DNA of 64,000 bases. Origin: Bacteroidales bacterium. GTDB taxonomy: Bacteria > Bacteroidota > Bacteroidia > Bacteroidales > P3. Made by a program: the position numbers and the translations under genes. The stretch spans positions 1 to 64,000 of the forward strand of contig JAKSMR010000011.1 in the NCBI GenBank assembly GCA_024400495.1. Direction: 5' to 3'. The notes under the pieces were generated by a model. It searched no databases. It saw only the letters and a program-made list of their open reading frames with translations, and had not been told where the DNA came from. Below are positions 34,786 to 45,700 of this stretch, piece after piece (within the stretch, counting starts at the first letter, position 1; each line of letters starts with the position of its first letter).

Positions 34786-35588
34786 AGGTCTTTCCAAACT
34801 GCAAGATAAACCTCGGGCTTTCTGTCGTAGAGCGTCGTCCCGACGGCTATCACAATCTCGAGACGCTCTTTCTCCCCGTGCCGTTGTGCGACGAACTCAC
34901 CTTGGAGCCTGCCGAAAAGTTCTCCTTCGAGCAGAACGGAATCCTGTTGGACAATTCCCCGCTCGACAACCTCGTGGTAAAAGCCCATCATCTTCTTTCT
35001 GAGAGATATCCGCAAGTAGAGAAGGTCTCCATTTCGCTAAAGAAGAACATTCCTTTTGGCGCCGGCTTGGGAGGCGGTTCCTCCGATGCAGCCTTCACTC
35101 TAACAGCCCTCAACGCCCTCTTTGACCTTGGCTGCTCCTTTGATGAGCTAGAGGGTTATGCGGCAAAGATCGGGGCCGATTGCGCCTTCTTTGTGCAGAA
35201 CCGTGCCGCCTATGCTACTGGCATCGGCGATATTCTCGAACCAGTTGATTTCGATCTCTCAGACTATCATTTCGTCCTTCTCAAACCCTCTGATCACGTC
35301 TCTACCAAAGAGGCCTATTCCGGCATCAAGCCCACGCCAAGCAAAGTGGATTTGCGTGAAGCCGTAAAGCAGCCTATAGAGAAATGGAAAGACTTGATAG
35401 TGAATGATTTTGAATTATCTGTATTCCCCAACCATCCTCGTATCGAATTTTTGAAAAACCACCTTTATGAAAAAGGAGCTCTCTATGCCTCTATGACAGG
35501 AAGCGGAGCTGCTGTCTTTGGCCTGTTTGAGAAAGGTAAAGTGGTGGACCTGAGTTTGGTACAGGAAGAAGAGATAATTCTGAGATAA
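34782..35588 (+). CDS. ispE: 4-diphosphocytidyl-2-C-methyl-D-erythritol kinase
   Basis: A 268-residue GHMP kinase of the MEP isoprenoid pathway. The N terminus FPNCKINLGLSVVERRPDGYHNLE is the family signature, the ATP motif is IPFGAGLGGGSSDAA near residue 90, and MTGSGAAVFGLF is the closing motif. The start overlaps phoH by four bases. The rightward operon continues with a zinc metallopeptidase gene. Confidence 0.96.
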   Translation: MKVFPNCKINLGLSVVERRPDGYHNLETLFLPVPLCDELTLEPAEKFSFEQNGILLDNSPLDNLVVKAHHLLSERYPQVEKVSISLKKNIPFGAGLGGGSSDAAFTLTALNALFDLGCSFDELEGYAAKIGADCAFFVQNRAAYATGIGDILEPVDFDLSDYHFVLLKPSDHVSTKEAYSGIKPTPSKVDLREAVKQPIEKWKDLIVNDFELSVFPNHPRIEFLKNHLYEKGALYASMTGSGAAVFGLFEKGKVVDLSLVQEEEIILR

Positions 35589-35624
35589 AACAGTTTGTCA
35601 AACAATTACAGAAAAAATCATAAA

Positions 35625-36482
35625 ATGAATCTTACAGGACGAAGAACAAGCAAGAATGTAGAAGATCGACGCGGAATGTCGGCAGGAAAGATTGGTGGAG
35701 GTCTCAGCCTTGGAGCGATAGTAGTTGCTGCAATAATTTACTTCACCACAGGCGACCTGAACCAGGCGGCTAGCGTTTTGGGTAACCAAACAACTACGGA
35801 ACAGGTGGCTGACTATCAGCCTACTGCAGAAGAAGAGGCTCTGGCGACTTTTGCCTCTCAGATCCTGGCTGGAACAGAGGATGTGTGGACGGCAGTCTTC
35901 AAGCAGAACGGTCTCACCTACGAACCTCCTAAACTGGTGCTTTTCTCCGGTTCCGTAAAGTCGGCTTGTGGCAACGCTACCTCTCAGTCTGGTCCATTCT
36001 ATTGCTCTGCTGATCAGGCCGTTTATATCGACCTTTCGTTCTTCTCGTCTATGCGGCAGCAGTTTGGAACGGCAGGCGATTTCGCTTATGCTTATGTTAT
36101 CGCTCATGAGGTGGGTCATCACGTTCAGTATCTGCTCGGTACGCTCGGTCAGGCTCATCAGAAGATGCAGCAGGTGAGCGAGAAGGAATCGAACAAAATT
36201 AGTGTCCGCCTGGAGCTGCAAGCCGATTTCTATGCCGGAGTATGGGCTCATAATGATAATAAGATGTTCGGCAGTCTTGAAGAAGGAGATATTGACGAAG
36301 GTCTTGCTATTGCAGCTCGCATCGGAGATGATTATCTTCAGAAAAAGGCCTACGGAAAGGCTATGCCCGAGACTTTCAACCACGGAACTTCCGACCAGCG
36401 AAGCCGTTGGCTTAAGAAAGGGATCCAGACTGGCGACATACGCCAGGGAAATACCTTTGATATAGACTACAGCAGACTTTAA
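35625..36482 (+). CDS. YpfJ-type neutral zinc metallopeptidase
   Basis: A 285-residue protein of the zinc-protease family exemplified by E. coli YpfJ. The ATG at 35625 is preferred, because family members begin with a GRR-S-NVEDRRG stretch and here MNLTGRRTSKNVEDRRG matches it at the first residue; the TTG 30 bases upstream would extend beyond this. One membrane segment spans 25-41. The zinc motif H161-E-V-G-H165 lies in YVIAHEVGHHVQ, and a later ELQADFYAG supplies the third ligand. The substrate is unknown. Confidence 0.92.
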   Translation: MNLTGRRTSKNVEDRRGMSAGKIGGGLSLGAIVVAAIIYFTTGDLNQAASVLGNQTTTEQVADYQPTAEEEALATFASQILAGTEDVWTAVFKQNGLTYEPPKLVLFSGSVKSACGNATSQSGPFYCSADQAVYIDLSFFSSMRQQFGTAGDFAYAYVIAHEVGHHVQYLLGTLGQAHQKMQQVSEKESNKISVRLELQADFYAGVWAHNDNKMFGSLEEGDIDEGLAIAARIGDDYLQKKAYGKAMPETFNHGTSDQRSRWLKKGIQTGDIRQGNTFDIDYSRL

Positions 36483-36512
36483 CATTCATCTTTGTCATAA
36501 TTCCTTTCTTGT

Positions 36513-37388
36513 ATGAGAACCACAATCGAGAGCGCTTTCCTTCGTGTGTCGGTAGAGAGCTTTGGTGCAGAAATGATGTCGGTCGAGGATAAGCGAACCG
36601 GCCGGGAGTATTTGTGGCATGGAGATGCCGAATGGTGGAAACGTCGTTCGCCTGTTCTGTTCCCTTGTGTTGGCTCGTTGTGGAACAAGGTCACTCGCAT
36701 AAAGGGCAAAGAGTATTCGATGGGGCAGCATGGCTTTGCTCGTGATATGGAGTTTGAACGTGTGGCATATTCGGATAACAGACTCGTCTACAGTTTGAAG
36801 AGCAACAAAGAGAGTCTGGCGCACTATCCTTGCTGCTTTGAACTCCAAATCGGCTACACGCTTCAAGAGAACACTCTTTCTGTTGATTATCTTGTTTGCA
36901 ATCAAGGCGAAGAAGAGATGCCGTTCCAGATAGGAGCGCACCCGGCTTTCGTTATGCCTGAGTGGGATGAGGATCATAACGTTCTAGGCTATGCCAGACT
37001 GAAAGGAACGGCACCTTTTGTCGTTTCTCGGGTGGGGGAGAAAGGTTGTATCTCCCGAAGTGTCGGCTCGTTAGATGCTCAAGAGATAGCAATCACACGA
37101 CAAACTTTTGATTCCGATGCCATAGTCTTTGAGTCTCCCGCTCCAGAAGAGGTTGTGTTGACCGACTTCGCTAACAACCCACTATTGCGCCTGTCTGCCA
37201 ATTGTCCGTCTTTGGGAATATGGAGCCCGGGAAAGGGCAGGTATTCTCCATTTGTGTGTATAGAACCTTGGTGGGGACGTGCAGACTGGGAGAACTATGA
37301 AGGCGAGTTTTGTGATAGAGACTATGTGAATATTCTTCGGCCCGGAGAATCCAAACGTTTCTGTTGGAAACTGGAGATCATGGGCTAG
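36513..37388 (+). CDS. Aldose 1-epimerase family protein
   Basis: A 291-residue galactose-mutarotase-like protein. It has the family pattern GAEMMSVEDKRTGREYLWHGDAEWW, FPCVGSLW, GQHGFARDMEF and QIGAHPAF. These are YihR/YeaD-like enzymes that interconvert sugar anomers or bind hexose phosphates. No signal peptide, so it is cytoplasmic. It is last in the phoH operon and ends one base before the convergent helicase gene stop. Confidence 0.85.
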   Translation: MRTTIESAFLRVSVESFGAEMMSVEDKRTGREYLWHGDAEWWKRRSPVLFPCVGSLWNKVTRIKGKEYSMGQHGFARDMEFERVAYSDNRLVYSLKSNKESLAHYPCCFELQIGYTLQENTLSVDYLVCNQGEEEMPFQIGAHPAFVMPEWDEDHNVLGYARLKGTAPFVVSRVGEKGCISRSVGSLDAQEIAITRQTFDSDAIVFESPAPEEVVLTDFANNPLLRLSANCPSLGIWSPGKGRYSPFVCIEPWWGRADWENYEGEFCDRDYVNILRPGESKRFCWKLEIMG

Positions 37389-37389
37389 G

Positions 37390-40300
37390 CTATCTGACTT
37401 TCACAAGTGAAGTCTGTTCTCCTATGTAGAGCAGGTATCCTTCCACGTTCTTATACCCCATAGAGGCAAGAGCGGTACAATAGCGTTGGACTTGTAAGGT
37501 GTAAGAGAGGTTCTCTTGTCCGTCGAAGTGTCCTGTTTTATAATCTATGATGGAGACGCCATCTTTCCCAAACACGATTCGGTCTGGGCGAAGTTCCTGG
37601 CCTTGATAGATTAATGGGGTTTCGCAAAGGGCTTTGTCCTCGGGGCTGAAGAATCGGGTGGTTTCGTCTCCATAAACGACCGACTTGATTTCTTCAAGCA
37701 GATGGGCTTTCTCTTCGTCCGACAGCCCATTATGAAGCGCGTATTTTTCTAGCGCCTGGGTTTCGCATCCGCGACAAGGTATCATGGCGAGAATCTGATG
37801 AATGATGTTGCCTCTGCGGATAGGCTCTTTTTCAAGCTCGTTGAATAGATCTTCCGAGTGACTGGCGATGACGAGTCTGTCTTCCCATCTTGGGTAGGAG
37901 AGGTTGTCGATAGAAACGGCTTTTGTTGTCTTTGTCTCTTGTCTCTCGCCAGGCTTGCTCTTGTCCTCGTTCAAAGCTTCCTGTTCTTTCTTGGTTAGAT
38001 ATTTGCCAATCCAGTAGCGCTCTACGACGGGAGTTGTTTCCTCAATCTCGCCCTCTTTGTTCATCTCGGTTCGGGGCTGAAGTTCATCATAAGAATTGGA
38101 GAAATGATGTTCGGCTTGGCTGGCGTAGAGGTGGATCTGTTCGTTGAAGCTGCTTGATTTTTCCTTGGCGGTCTTGGCGTTTTCTTTGTATTCTGTCAGA
38201 ACGAAGAGCTTGTCCTTGGGACGAGTGAGGGCGACATAGAGTCTGTTGACGTCGTCCATCTCCTTTCTTCTTTCCTCCTGATCTCGCAGGCTGTCGAACT
38301 CGGTATGGCTCTTCTGACTTAACTCTACGTGGCTGATGGGCAGGAAAGCATCGAGGGCTCCCTCGGTCTCCTTAAGATCTATCCACAGTTGGCTGGCGTG
38401 CGTTTTGGGCTTGGGCAATACATAGATGACTACAGGTGCTTCCAACCCTTTGGCGGAGTGAACTGTCATCAGGCGGATGGCGTCTGTTGACGAATCTGTT
38501 CCGGCATAGAGCTTGTCGATGTTGTCGTCAAACCATTCGCAGAATTCGGAGATGTCCTGTCGATGAAGCTTGCTGTAATGGTGTGCTTTGTTGAGAAAAG
38601 CAGCCATATAGTGATTCTCCATTCCCTCGAGATGGAATAGACGGACAAGGGTTTCGATGCAGTCGATCAAGGGTAAGGATACCAGCATGTCGGAGCTGAA
38701 AACGATGTGGTTGCGTTCAAAGATCTTGTGCAACGAGGGCATGGTCGGCTGCAGCATCAGCTCGTAGTAGTTCTCTTTCAGCAGTCCGAGGTCGCTCCAT
38801 CTTTGAAGGACGGAAGAAACGGTCATCTTGTCTTCTCCGTCGATAAGATATTGCATCAAAGCGCGGACAAACATCACGGTCTTGCTGTTCTTCAGCAGAA
38901 ACGACTCGTTTGAAACCACATTCACGGGCTTGCCTCCAACGGTTTGCTCGCTAAGGAATTGTGCCATGTTGGAGAGGGTTCCGTTCTTGTCGGCCAGAAG
39001 TGTGATGTCTCTCAGCTGATAACCTTTCTCCTCTACTAAGGTTGTGATGGTTTTGAGTAAGGCTTCGGGAAATTCGGAGTTCTTCTGGGTGAAAAGTAAC
39101 TCTACATAACCGCCCTTCTTCTTGGGGATTTGCTCGCCTCCTTCGTAGATGTTCTGGAGATCGGGATTGTGATCGTACTGGTGCTGCATCTGCCATTGGA
39201 AGAAGTCGTTGTTGAAACGTACTACGGTTTCTGCGGTACGGAAGTTGCTCTCCAAGGGAACGATTTCGCTCATCCCGGGTTGGGTGAAGATAGCTCCGTG
39301 CTGGGGGCTGTCGACTTTGGGAAGGTTGATAAACTGCTTTACGTCGCCTTGTCGGAAACGATAGATGGCTTGTTTTCCGTCTCCCACCACAAGGGAAAGG
39401 TTCTGTTCTGCAACCCCGTTTTCAAGAAGGGGAAGCAGATTGCCCCATTGGAGGCGCGAGGTGTCCTGGAATTCGTCGATCAGATAGTTGCTATAGCGGC
39501 TTCCGAGACGTTCGAAGACAAAGGGCATAGGCTCGTTGTCGACGACTTCGCCGATACGTTTGTTGAATTCGGAGATATGGACCAACTCGTTCTCTCTTGC
39601 ATATTCCAACACGTATTGGTTCATTCTGTTGAGGAGCGCCATCTCGAATATTTTGGCATCAAGAAGTCGCAACGTGTTGTATTTCGATGTGGCCTGATCC
39701 ATCTCTTCAAAGGCCGAGGCCATGAACTCGTTCATTTCAACCTTTGCAGCATCTTTTTCGTAGCCTTTCTTGAAAACCACTCCGCTACGAAGTGTCTTGT
39801 TGTCGCCGCCTAAAGGAGAGAAGTCTTTCTCGGAGACTTTCTGGAACAGTGCGTAGGTTCCTGTCTTGAAGTCGCTCTGATCTAACCCTAACGACTTGGC
39901 CTTGGCGATGACTTTGCCGGCATTGGAGATATAGGAGTCTTCAATCTCTTTGATAGCGGCTCCTAATCTTTTGTGGATCTCGATGAACTGTTTGAAACTG
40001 ATGTTCTTCAGTTTGGAGAGATAGGAAGGTGCTTCTTCAGAGAAGAGTTGTGTGGCGGCCTGTTTCAGACTTTCTTCGATGGTATTGAAGCTCTTCCCGG
40101 TTTCCATTCTGCTCAAGGCGAATTCTTTCAAAACCTCGGTCAGCTCTTTCCCCTCTTCGGTTCCTGCCTGGAGCAAGAGGCGGTCTACTGAGTTTTGGAT
40201 CAGCTCTTTCTCTTCGATCTGCACGTTGAAATTCATGGGCAGATCGAGGTCATGGGCGAAGGTTCGGACCACACGATACATGAAGCTGTCGATGGTGCAG

Positions 40301-40644
40301 ACCGAGAAGTCGCTATAGTTGTGGATGATAGCGGTATGGAGCGATTTTGCTTTTATCTGCAGCTCGACCAAGCTGATGCCCATCTCCTTGCACAGGTCGC
40401 TAGCCATTCCGCTTTCCTCTCCTTTGTCAACAATCTCGTCAAGATATTTCAAGATGCGCTCCTTCATCTCGTTGGCGGCTTTGTTGGTGAATGTGATGGC
40501 CAGGATGTGGCGGAAACGCTCTTTGGGCTGTTGGCCGTTGTGCTCGTCGAAAGCCAGTTTGAGGTAGTGCTTTACGAGGGTGTAGGTTTTGCCTGCTCCG
40601 GCAGAGGCACGATAGACGAGGAATGAAGGGTTTTCGTTTGTCAT
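37390..40644 (-). CDS. UvrD-family helicase with RecB-like nuclease domain
   Basis: A 1084-residue helicase-nuclease. Walker A is YRASAGAGKTYTLVKHYL at the N terminus, helicase motifs include ILAITFTNKAANEMKERI, YLIDEFQDTSRLQW, VVGDGKQAIYRFRQGD and LMTVHSAKGLEAPVVIYV, and the C-terminal PD-(D/E)XK nuclease has RPDRIVF...IIDYKTGHFDG near residue 1030. It resembles AddA/RecB, which resects double-strand breaks. The usual AddB partner is not adjacent. It is a single-gene unit with an 11-bp-periodic region upstream. Confidence 0.9.
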   Translation of the reverse strand: MTNENPSFLVYRASAGAGKTYTLVKHYLKLAFDEHNGQQPKERFRHILAITFTNKAANEMKERILKYLDEIVDKGEESGMASDLCKEMGISLVELQIKAKSLHTAIIHNYSDFSVCTIDSFMYRVVRTFAHDLDLPMNFNVQIEEKELIQNSVDRLLLQAGTEEGKELTEVLKEFALSRMETGKSFNTIEESLKQAATQLFSEEAPSYLSKLKNISFKQFIEIHKRLGAAIKEIEDSYISNAGKVIAKAKSLGLDQSDFKTGTYALFQKVSEKDFSPLGGDNKTLRSGVVFKKGYEKDAAKVEMNEFMASAFEEMDQATSKYNTLRLLDAKIFEMALLNRMNQYVLEYARENELVHISEFNKRIGEVVDNEPMPFVFERLGSRYSNYLIDEFQDTSRLQWGNLLPLLENGVAEQNLSLVVGDGKQAIYRFRQGDVKQFINLPKVDSPQHGAIFTQPGMSEIVPLESNFRTAETVVRFNNDFFQWQMQHQYDHNPDLQNIYEGGEQIPKKKGGYVELLFTQKNSEFPEALLKTITTLVEEKGYQLRDITLLADKNGTLSNMAQFLSEQTVGGKPVNVVSNESFLLKNSKTVMFVRALMQYLIDGEDKMTVSSVLQRWSDLGLLKENYYELMLQPTMPSLHKIFERNHIVFSSDMLVSLPLIDCIETLVRLFHLEGMENHYMAAFLNKAHHYSKLHRQDISEFCEWFDDNIDKLYAGTDSSTDAIRLMTVHSAKGLEAPVVIYVLPKPKTHASQLWIDLKETEGALDAFLPISHVELSQKSHTEFDSLRDQEERRKEMDDVNRLYVALTRPKDKLFVLTEYKENAKTAKEKSSSFNEQIHLYASQAEHHFSNSYDELQPRTEMNKEGEIEETTPVVERYWIGKYLTKKEQEALNEDKSKPGERQETKTTKAVSIDNLSYPRWEDRLVIASHSEDLFNELEKEPIRRGNIIHQILAMIPCRGCETQALEKYALHNGLSDEEKAHLLEEIKSVVYGDETTRFFSPEDKALCETPLIYQGQELRPDRIVFGKDGVSIIDYKTGHFDGQENLSYTLQVQRYCTALASMGYKNVEGYLLYIGEQTSLVKVR

Positions 40645-40732
40645 ATTCTTCTTTGTTTTAGTCGTTTTGTATTGCGGTTTGTCGGTATTGTTTATTCTTT
40701 GTTTTCTAATGTTTTATAGGTTGTAGCGTCGC

Positions 40733-40792
40733 AGTTGGCTCGCATCAGGCAAGCAAAATTGCGAGCTTGATGCGAGGCTGGAGCCTGTTTGG
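40733..40792. repeat. 11-bp-period intergenic array 6 (degenerate)
   Basis: TGCGAG at 40760 and 40771 are 11 bases apart, with degenerate blocks in the same phase on both sides, including a CTCGCATCAGG block that reads as the inverse. It fills the gap between the helicase start (89 bases) and the phosphodiester glycosidase stop (7 bases). Confidence 0.55.
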
Positions 40793-40798
40793 CTTTTG

Positions 40799-41716
40799 TT
40801 ATTTGTTGGGTACAACGATAACGCAGTTGGAGACAGCTCGCTCTCCGTAGTGGTCGAACTTGCCGTTGTCGGATGGGAAGTTGACGATTCCGTTAGCATC
40901 GAGGTTCTTGATGTTGCGGTTCTCTTTCATCCAGAGGGTTGTCGATCCGCCTCCGTCAAGGTTGAGGGCTTCTCTGCATCCCATCCAACGCATAATCTTG
41001 CAGAGTTCGGGGATCGACATTCCGGCAGCAAACTGGCTTCTTCCGTCAACAACAAGAAGGATTGTCGTCCCGTCGGCCTTCGTTCCGATGGCTGTCCTGT
41101 TGTGGCGTTGGGTGATGAAGGTCCTGTCGTCGCGTTGGGCCACTTCCTTGCTGCGCATCACAAGCAGAGGACCGGCGGTCATGATATTCTCGGTTTCAAG
41201 ACTCTTTTCGGCGTTGCGGGCGCTGTCGGTCTTGAAGATGGAGGGACGGCCGTTGTTGAGGAACATAGATCCGTATTGGTAATATTTGCGATGGTCGGGG
41301 TCGCTCCCGGCTGTGTTCTCGCCAAGGTCGCGGCCGTCGATTCTCAGATAGCAGATGGGATTGTGTCGGTCCATGTCGAAGAACGAGCCGTTGATGGCAG
41401 CCACAGCACCACGTTTGCGGGCCTGGACGCTGGTCTTGGTGCGTTGCCACTCGTGGGAGAATTCCACATGATAAGGTGCGTTTCGTGGGATTTCCAGCAC
41501 GGCTATGAACTGGTTGGAACGGAACAGTTGCTTGTTCTTGAAGTGGAATCGTTTGAGTATCATTCCGTTCACGGTATCGCAGCTCCATCTGGCGTCAACT
41601 AGGGCGATAGAGTCGCGGTCGGGTTTAGGGGTGGCCTGCGCTTTTGCCTGAGGCTTCGTTTGAGCAACGACGGCAGTTGTGAGGGCGAGAAGAACGGAAA
41701 ATATCAGTCTTTTCAT
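40799..41716 (-). CDS. Secreted phosphodiester glycosidase family protein
   Basis: A 305-residue protein. The start at 41716 gives a signal peptide (MKRLIFSVLLALTTAVVAQ) and a polar linker. The NAGPA-type domain follows, with AAINGSFFD near residue 125, ICYLRIDGRDL, NRTAIGTKADG, and the closing EALNLDGGGSTTLW motif. In animals this domain uncovers mannose-6-phosphate; in bacteria it acts on phosphodiester-linked sugars such as those of wall or capsule polymers. It lies 17 bases after the GT9 gene. Confidence 0.88.
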   Translation of the reverse strand: MKRLIFSVLLALTTAVVAQTKPQAKAQATPKPDRDSIALVDARWSCDTVNGMILKRFHFKNKQLFRSNQFIAVLEIPRNAPYHVEFSHEWQRTKTSVQARKRGAVAAINGSFFDMDRHNPICYLRIDGRDLGENTAGSDPDHRKYYQYGSMFLNNGRPSIFKTDSARNAEKSLETENIMTAGPLLVMRSKEVAQRDDRTFITQRHNRTAIGTKADGTTILLVVDGRSQFAAGMSIPELCKIMRWMGCREALNLDGGGSTTLWMKENRNIKNLDANGIVNFPSDNGKFDHYGERAVSNCVIVVPNK

Positions 41717-41733
41717 AGGATGATGGGTGTTTT

Positions 41734-42705
41734 TTATTCTGTAGGGTTGTTTTTGTTCAATCTGTTGATGGTCTGCGAAATCTTGTCCCAATCGTGGTCG
41801 GCAAGGCATTTCATATGGCCTTTAGGGCATTTCTTTCTTCCCATGCGGGTGCACGGACGGCAGGGAAGATCGATAGCGAAGTCGTAGCTCTCGGTCATAT
41901 AGGGGACGAATCCCAGAGGGGCTGCTGTGCATCCCCAGACCATCACGATGCGCTTGTGGAAAGCGGCAGCAATGTGCATCATTCCTGTGTCGGGTGCTAC
42001 TACTACGCTGGCGTCCTTGATGATAGCAGCCGATTGGCCAAGCGTGGTCTCTCCGCAAAGATTCACGACGTTCTCGGGTAGTGCTATTCCCGAAGCAGCC
42101 AATCTTTCTTTGTCTCCTTTCCCTCCTAATAGTATAACGGCAGAATTTATCTTTTGTGACAGATAGGCGATTTTTTCTAGAGGAATGGCCTTGGTGATAT
42201 GGTTGGCTCCTACCGCGATGACGGTATAGGGGCTGTGAGGCATCTTCTCTGGCAGAGGCTCGTCGGGAAAGAAGTAGTCGAGCCCTTTCCCGTCGTTGGT
42301 GACGTGGAGTTTCGTCACAGCCCCGAAATAGCGGTCGACCGCGTGTCTGCCCGACATCACATTCCATTTTGTGGCGATATAGATTATCTTGTTGAAATTC
42401 TCCTTGTTGTATACGGAATAGGGAACATGGAGGTTCCATCGGATGTATCGTGAGCGATGGTTCCTGTGAAGGTCGACGACATAGTCGTAGTGTTCCTGTT
42501 GGAGGGTCTTCACCATCGCCTTTCCGTCCCCGGAATAGGGAATGACTTTGTCTACATAGGGATTGCTCTCCATGATGGAAACATTGGCGGGTTTGGTGAG
42601 ATAATGAATCTCGGCATCGTTCACCTGTTGCTTGAGGCAACGTACTACGGGCGAGGTGAGAACGATGTCGCCAATGCTGCTGAGACGTATGATGAGGATC
42701 TTCAT
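41734..42705 (-). CDS. GT9 family heptosyltransferase-like protein
   Basis: A 323-residue GT-B glycosyltransferase. The N terminus KILIIRLSSIGDIVLTSPVVR is the classic GT9 start, and the ADP-heptose site is VVAPDTGMMHIAAAF near residue 240. It probably adds heptose to LPS core, with ADP-heptose from the pathway that the kinase at 9580-10590 serves. A Cys-rich cluster (LPCRPCTRMGRKKCPKG) near the end is common in Bacteroidales members. The gene starts one base after the tamB stop. Confidence 0.9.
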   Translation of the reverse strand: MKILIIRLSSIGDIVLTSPVVRCLKQQVNDAEIHYLTKPANVSIMESNPYVDKVIPYSGDGKAMVKTLQQEHYDYVVDLHRNHRSRYIRWNLHVPYSVYNKENFNKIIYIATKWNVMSGRHAVDRYFGAVTKLHVTNDGKGLDYFFPDEPLPEKMPHSPYTVIAVGANHITKAIPLEKIAYLSQKINSAVILLGGKGDKERLAASGIALPENVVNLCGETTLGQSAAIIKDASVVVAPDTGMMHIAAAFHKRIVMVWGCTAAPLGFVPYMTESYDFAIDLPCRPCTRMGRKKCPKGHMKCLADHDWDKISQTINRLNKNNPTE

Positions 42706-42706
42706 G

Positions 42707-45700
42707 TTATCGGTTCTTTTTCTTTTTGAACAGATCGCGCCAGCGGTCGAAATCCTTGGTGAATTTCAGGCCAAGACCTTGTTTGTAGGGTAGGTCGGCG
42801 CGGGTGTAGTCGTTAGTGTTGCTGCGGTTGAAGACGAAAAGGTGCAGCTGTGGATTCATCTTGTAGCCCACCAGCACGTCTCCGGTAAAACCGTTGTCGT
42901 TTCCATCTATCTTGCGCTCGTCGGTTCCGAAACCAAGGGTAGATTCAAAATAGAATTTGTCCCACGAACGGGAGATGTCGACATTATATTGCTCGTTCTG
43001 TAGTCCGTTGGCAGACTTGTAGTTGAAGTTGACGTCAACAAACTGAACCATGTTCGTTACTACCGAACCTAGCGAGTTTGCCAATACGCTATACCCGGCT
43101 GAGAGTCCGTTGGCGGTTGCTCCTGCCGCGCTACTAGTTGTGTTGTTGTAGAACTGGTTCATGATGAGAAGAGAGAGCGTTTGGTTGAGCATGTCAAGCT
43201 CGTTGCTGCGGTCGATATAGGAGAATACTTCCTCTTCCACGCTAGGATCGACATTGGGCAGGCGGATGTCGAAGTTGATAGAGGGGTTGCTGATGTTGCC
43301 GCTAAGGATGATGACGTCCTGTACGGGAATATTCTTCGAACCAATCTCCGACGACACATCGGCTCCGGTAAGTGTTGCCATATTCACGCGTTGCTGATAG
43401 ATAGCTTCCACGTTGAAGGTTGCGTCGCTGATAGATCCTGGGAAGTTGATGGAGCTGCCTTCGGAGATGGAGAAGTCTTTGTTGATGAGACCCAGCAGGC
43501 TCAGGCCCATTGTTCCGCTAGCTATCTCGCAGTCGCCGGTAAGCGTCGTTCGTGTGGCGCTTCCTGTCTCAAAATGCAGGTCTCCGTTGGCCACGGCAGC
43601 AGCATCGGCATACATCTGGCCGAAGTCCATGGGGACGGTAAGTCTGAGGTCGGGCGTGATGACAATGTCGGCCGTGATCTTGTAGTTCATGCCCGATTCC
43701 TTGAGGGCAGAATTGTTGCGTTCGCGTTCTTCGCGTTCTTCGTTGGCTTCAAAGTCTTCGAACATGATGTATCCCAGCTCTTTCACCTGCTTTTTGTTGT
43801 CTACGGCAAAGGTGAGGGAACTTCCTGGACGTGTCTGGGCGTTGACTTTGATGTCCAAGGCGTTCAAAGTTCCCGTGATGGTTCCTTCTGCGGCGCCGAA
43901 GATTCTGCCATAGTAGTTGGCATTCTGTGCCGTGGTGTTCATCATCATAATGTGGCGGGTATTGAGCGCGAGGTCGATCTGGAAGTCTTTCCAATGGGAG
44001 TGGCGGATTTTGCCGTTGAGCAGAGCCTGGTTTTTCTGCGGGTCGAGGATGGTGATATTGTCGAACAGGATCTCGTTGTTGGTGAACGAAATCGTGTCGT
44101 CGATGGTGTAGGTCACGCCGGTCGCGTCAACCAAGAGGGATGCCTTCTCGATGTAGGCGTCGCCGCGCAGCTGGGGCATCTTGGCACTTCCCGAAACGAC
44201 GAAGTTGCCATGCAGGTTGCCTTCGAGTTGGGATGAGAACGACTGGAGGAGTGGGGCGATGGACCGTAGCGAGAATCCGTCAAAGTCGATGTTGAATTCC
44301 AAGTCCTTATCGGGAGTCCCCAGGTCGACATATCCTAGCGCGACAAGCGGCTGTTGCTCGAGGGTGTCGGTCTGGAGCAAGGTGGTGAATTCCAAATTGA
44401 GGCGCTGTAGCTCGGCGTCCCATTGGCTCTGGATGTTTGCGTCGCCGAGCGGTTGTTCGTTTATCATGCAGTCGTCAACGGTAGTCTTGATGTCAACATA
44501 AGGGGTTTCGGAGATGTTGGTCATCATGACTGTGCCGTTCACAAGTCCGTCGAGGTTGAATCCTGTGCTGCCGAGGAGGAAATTGATCTGGTTGAGGGCA
44601 AAATTGTGGATGTCGAGGCCTATGCTGTCGTTGGGTTGCTGCATGATGCAGGCGGAGGCTTTGATCTCCTGCCCCTGGCTCGAGATGGAGAGTCCTCCCA
44701 TGTGCAGATGTTTCTTGGCGAGGGTGATAGGTTCGGAGAAAGCGACGTCCCATGGGTTGCCTTTGATCAGGATGTTGTTGCTGAGCAGAGAGACTCTGTT
44801 GCCCGAAGTGTCGCTTTCCATAAGCATGGCCAGCGAGCCTTTGGAGATGGGGTCGGAGTGGTCGTTCCAGTTGAGGTTCAGCCCTACCTCGCTTGAATGA
44901 GCCGTGATGCCGATAGTGGCGTTGGAGAGCAGCTCGGTAGCTCCCATGGCGATAGCATCGGCTTCGATGTCGGCTTTATAGCGTTCGCCAATCGAATGGC
45001 CGTTGACGGCTAGGCCGGCTATGGCTAGTCCTCCGACCTTGAGGGAGTCGGAGCGGGCGATGAGTTTTAGCGATTCGGCGTTGTTGTAGGCGCCCATCAG
45101 GCGGGTTCCGGGTGCTATCCGGATGTTGGGGAGAATGGGTGCCAGCTTGTCTCGGCGGTCTTTCCATTCGGCCGAGAAGGAGAGTGTTGCGTCGGCTATG
45201 GAGGCCAGCTCCTCATCGGAGAGGGCTTTGGCGTTGGGATTGTAATAGGTGGGGCAGTAGTTGTTGATGAATTGCCGTACGATCAGTCCGAAATCGGAGA
45301 AGTCGAAATAGCCTTCGGCGTCAACCTTTGCCACATCGCTTCCTACGTGGATGATCCTCATCCCATCGTCGAGGTCCATGGCAATATTCACGCTATCGAG
45401 ACTGACTTCGCGTTCGCCGACGGAATAGCGCAACGCGCTTACTTCCACGGTGCCGGTCGCCTCTTCGATGTTCTTGCTCTCGGGCAGGGCCATAGCGATG
45501 TCGATGTTTGACCGCACCTGTGGTGTTGTTCCGTTTGCGTTGGGTTTCATGCCGACCATGGCGAGGTCGAGGTTCTTGATGTTCAGGGCTACCAAGGCGC
45601 TGTCGTTGCGCAGTCTGCATCGGAGGTTGAGGTTATTCTGCTCGTCGTTGATATTGGCGTTGGCAACAATCTGGCCGTTCTTTATCTCTGCTTCGAGCAT

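Noticed and set aside
35595..35624. TTG start for the zinc metallopeptidase
   Set aside because: Family members begin at the GRR-S-NVEDRRG segment, which follows directly after the ATG at 35625.
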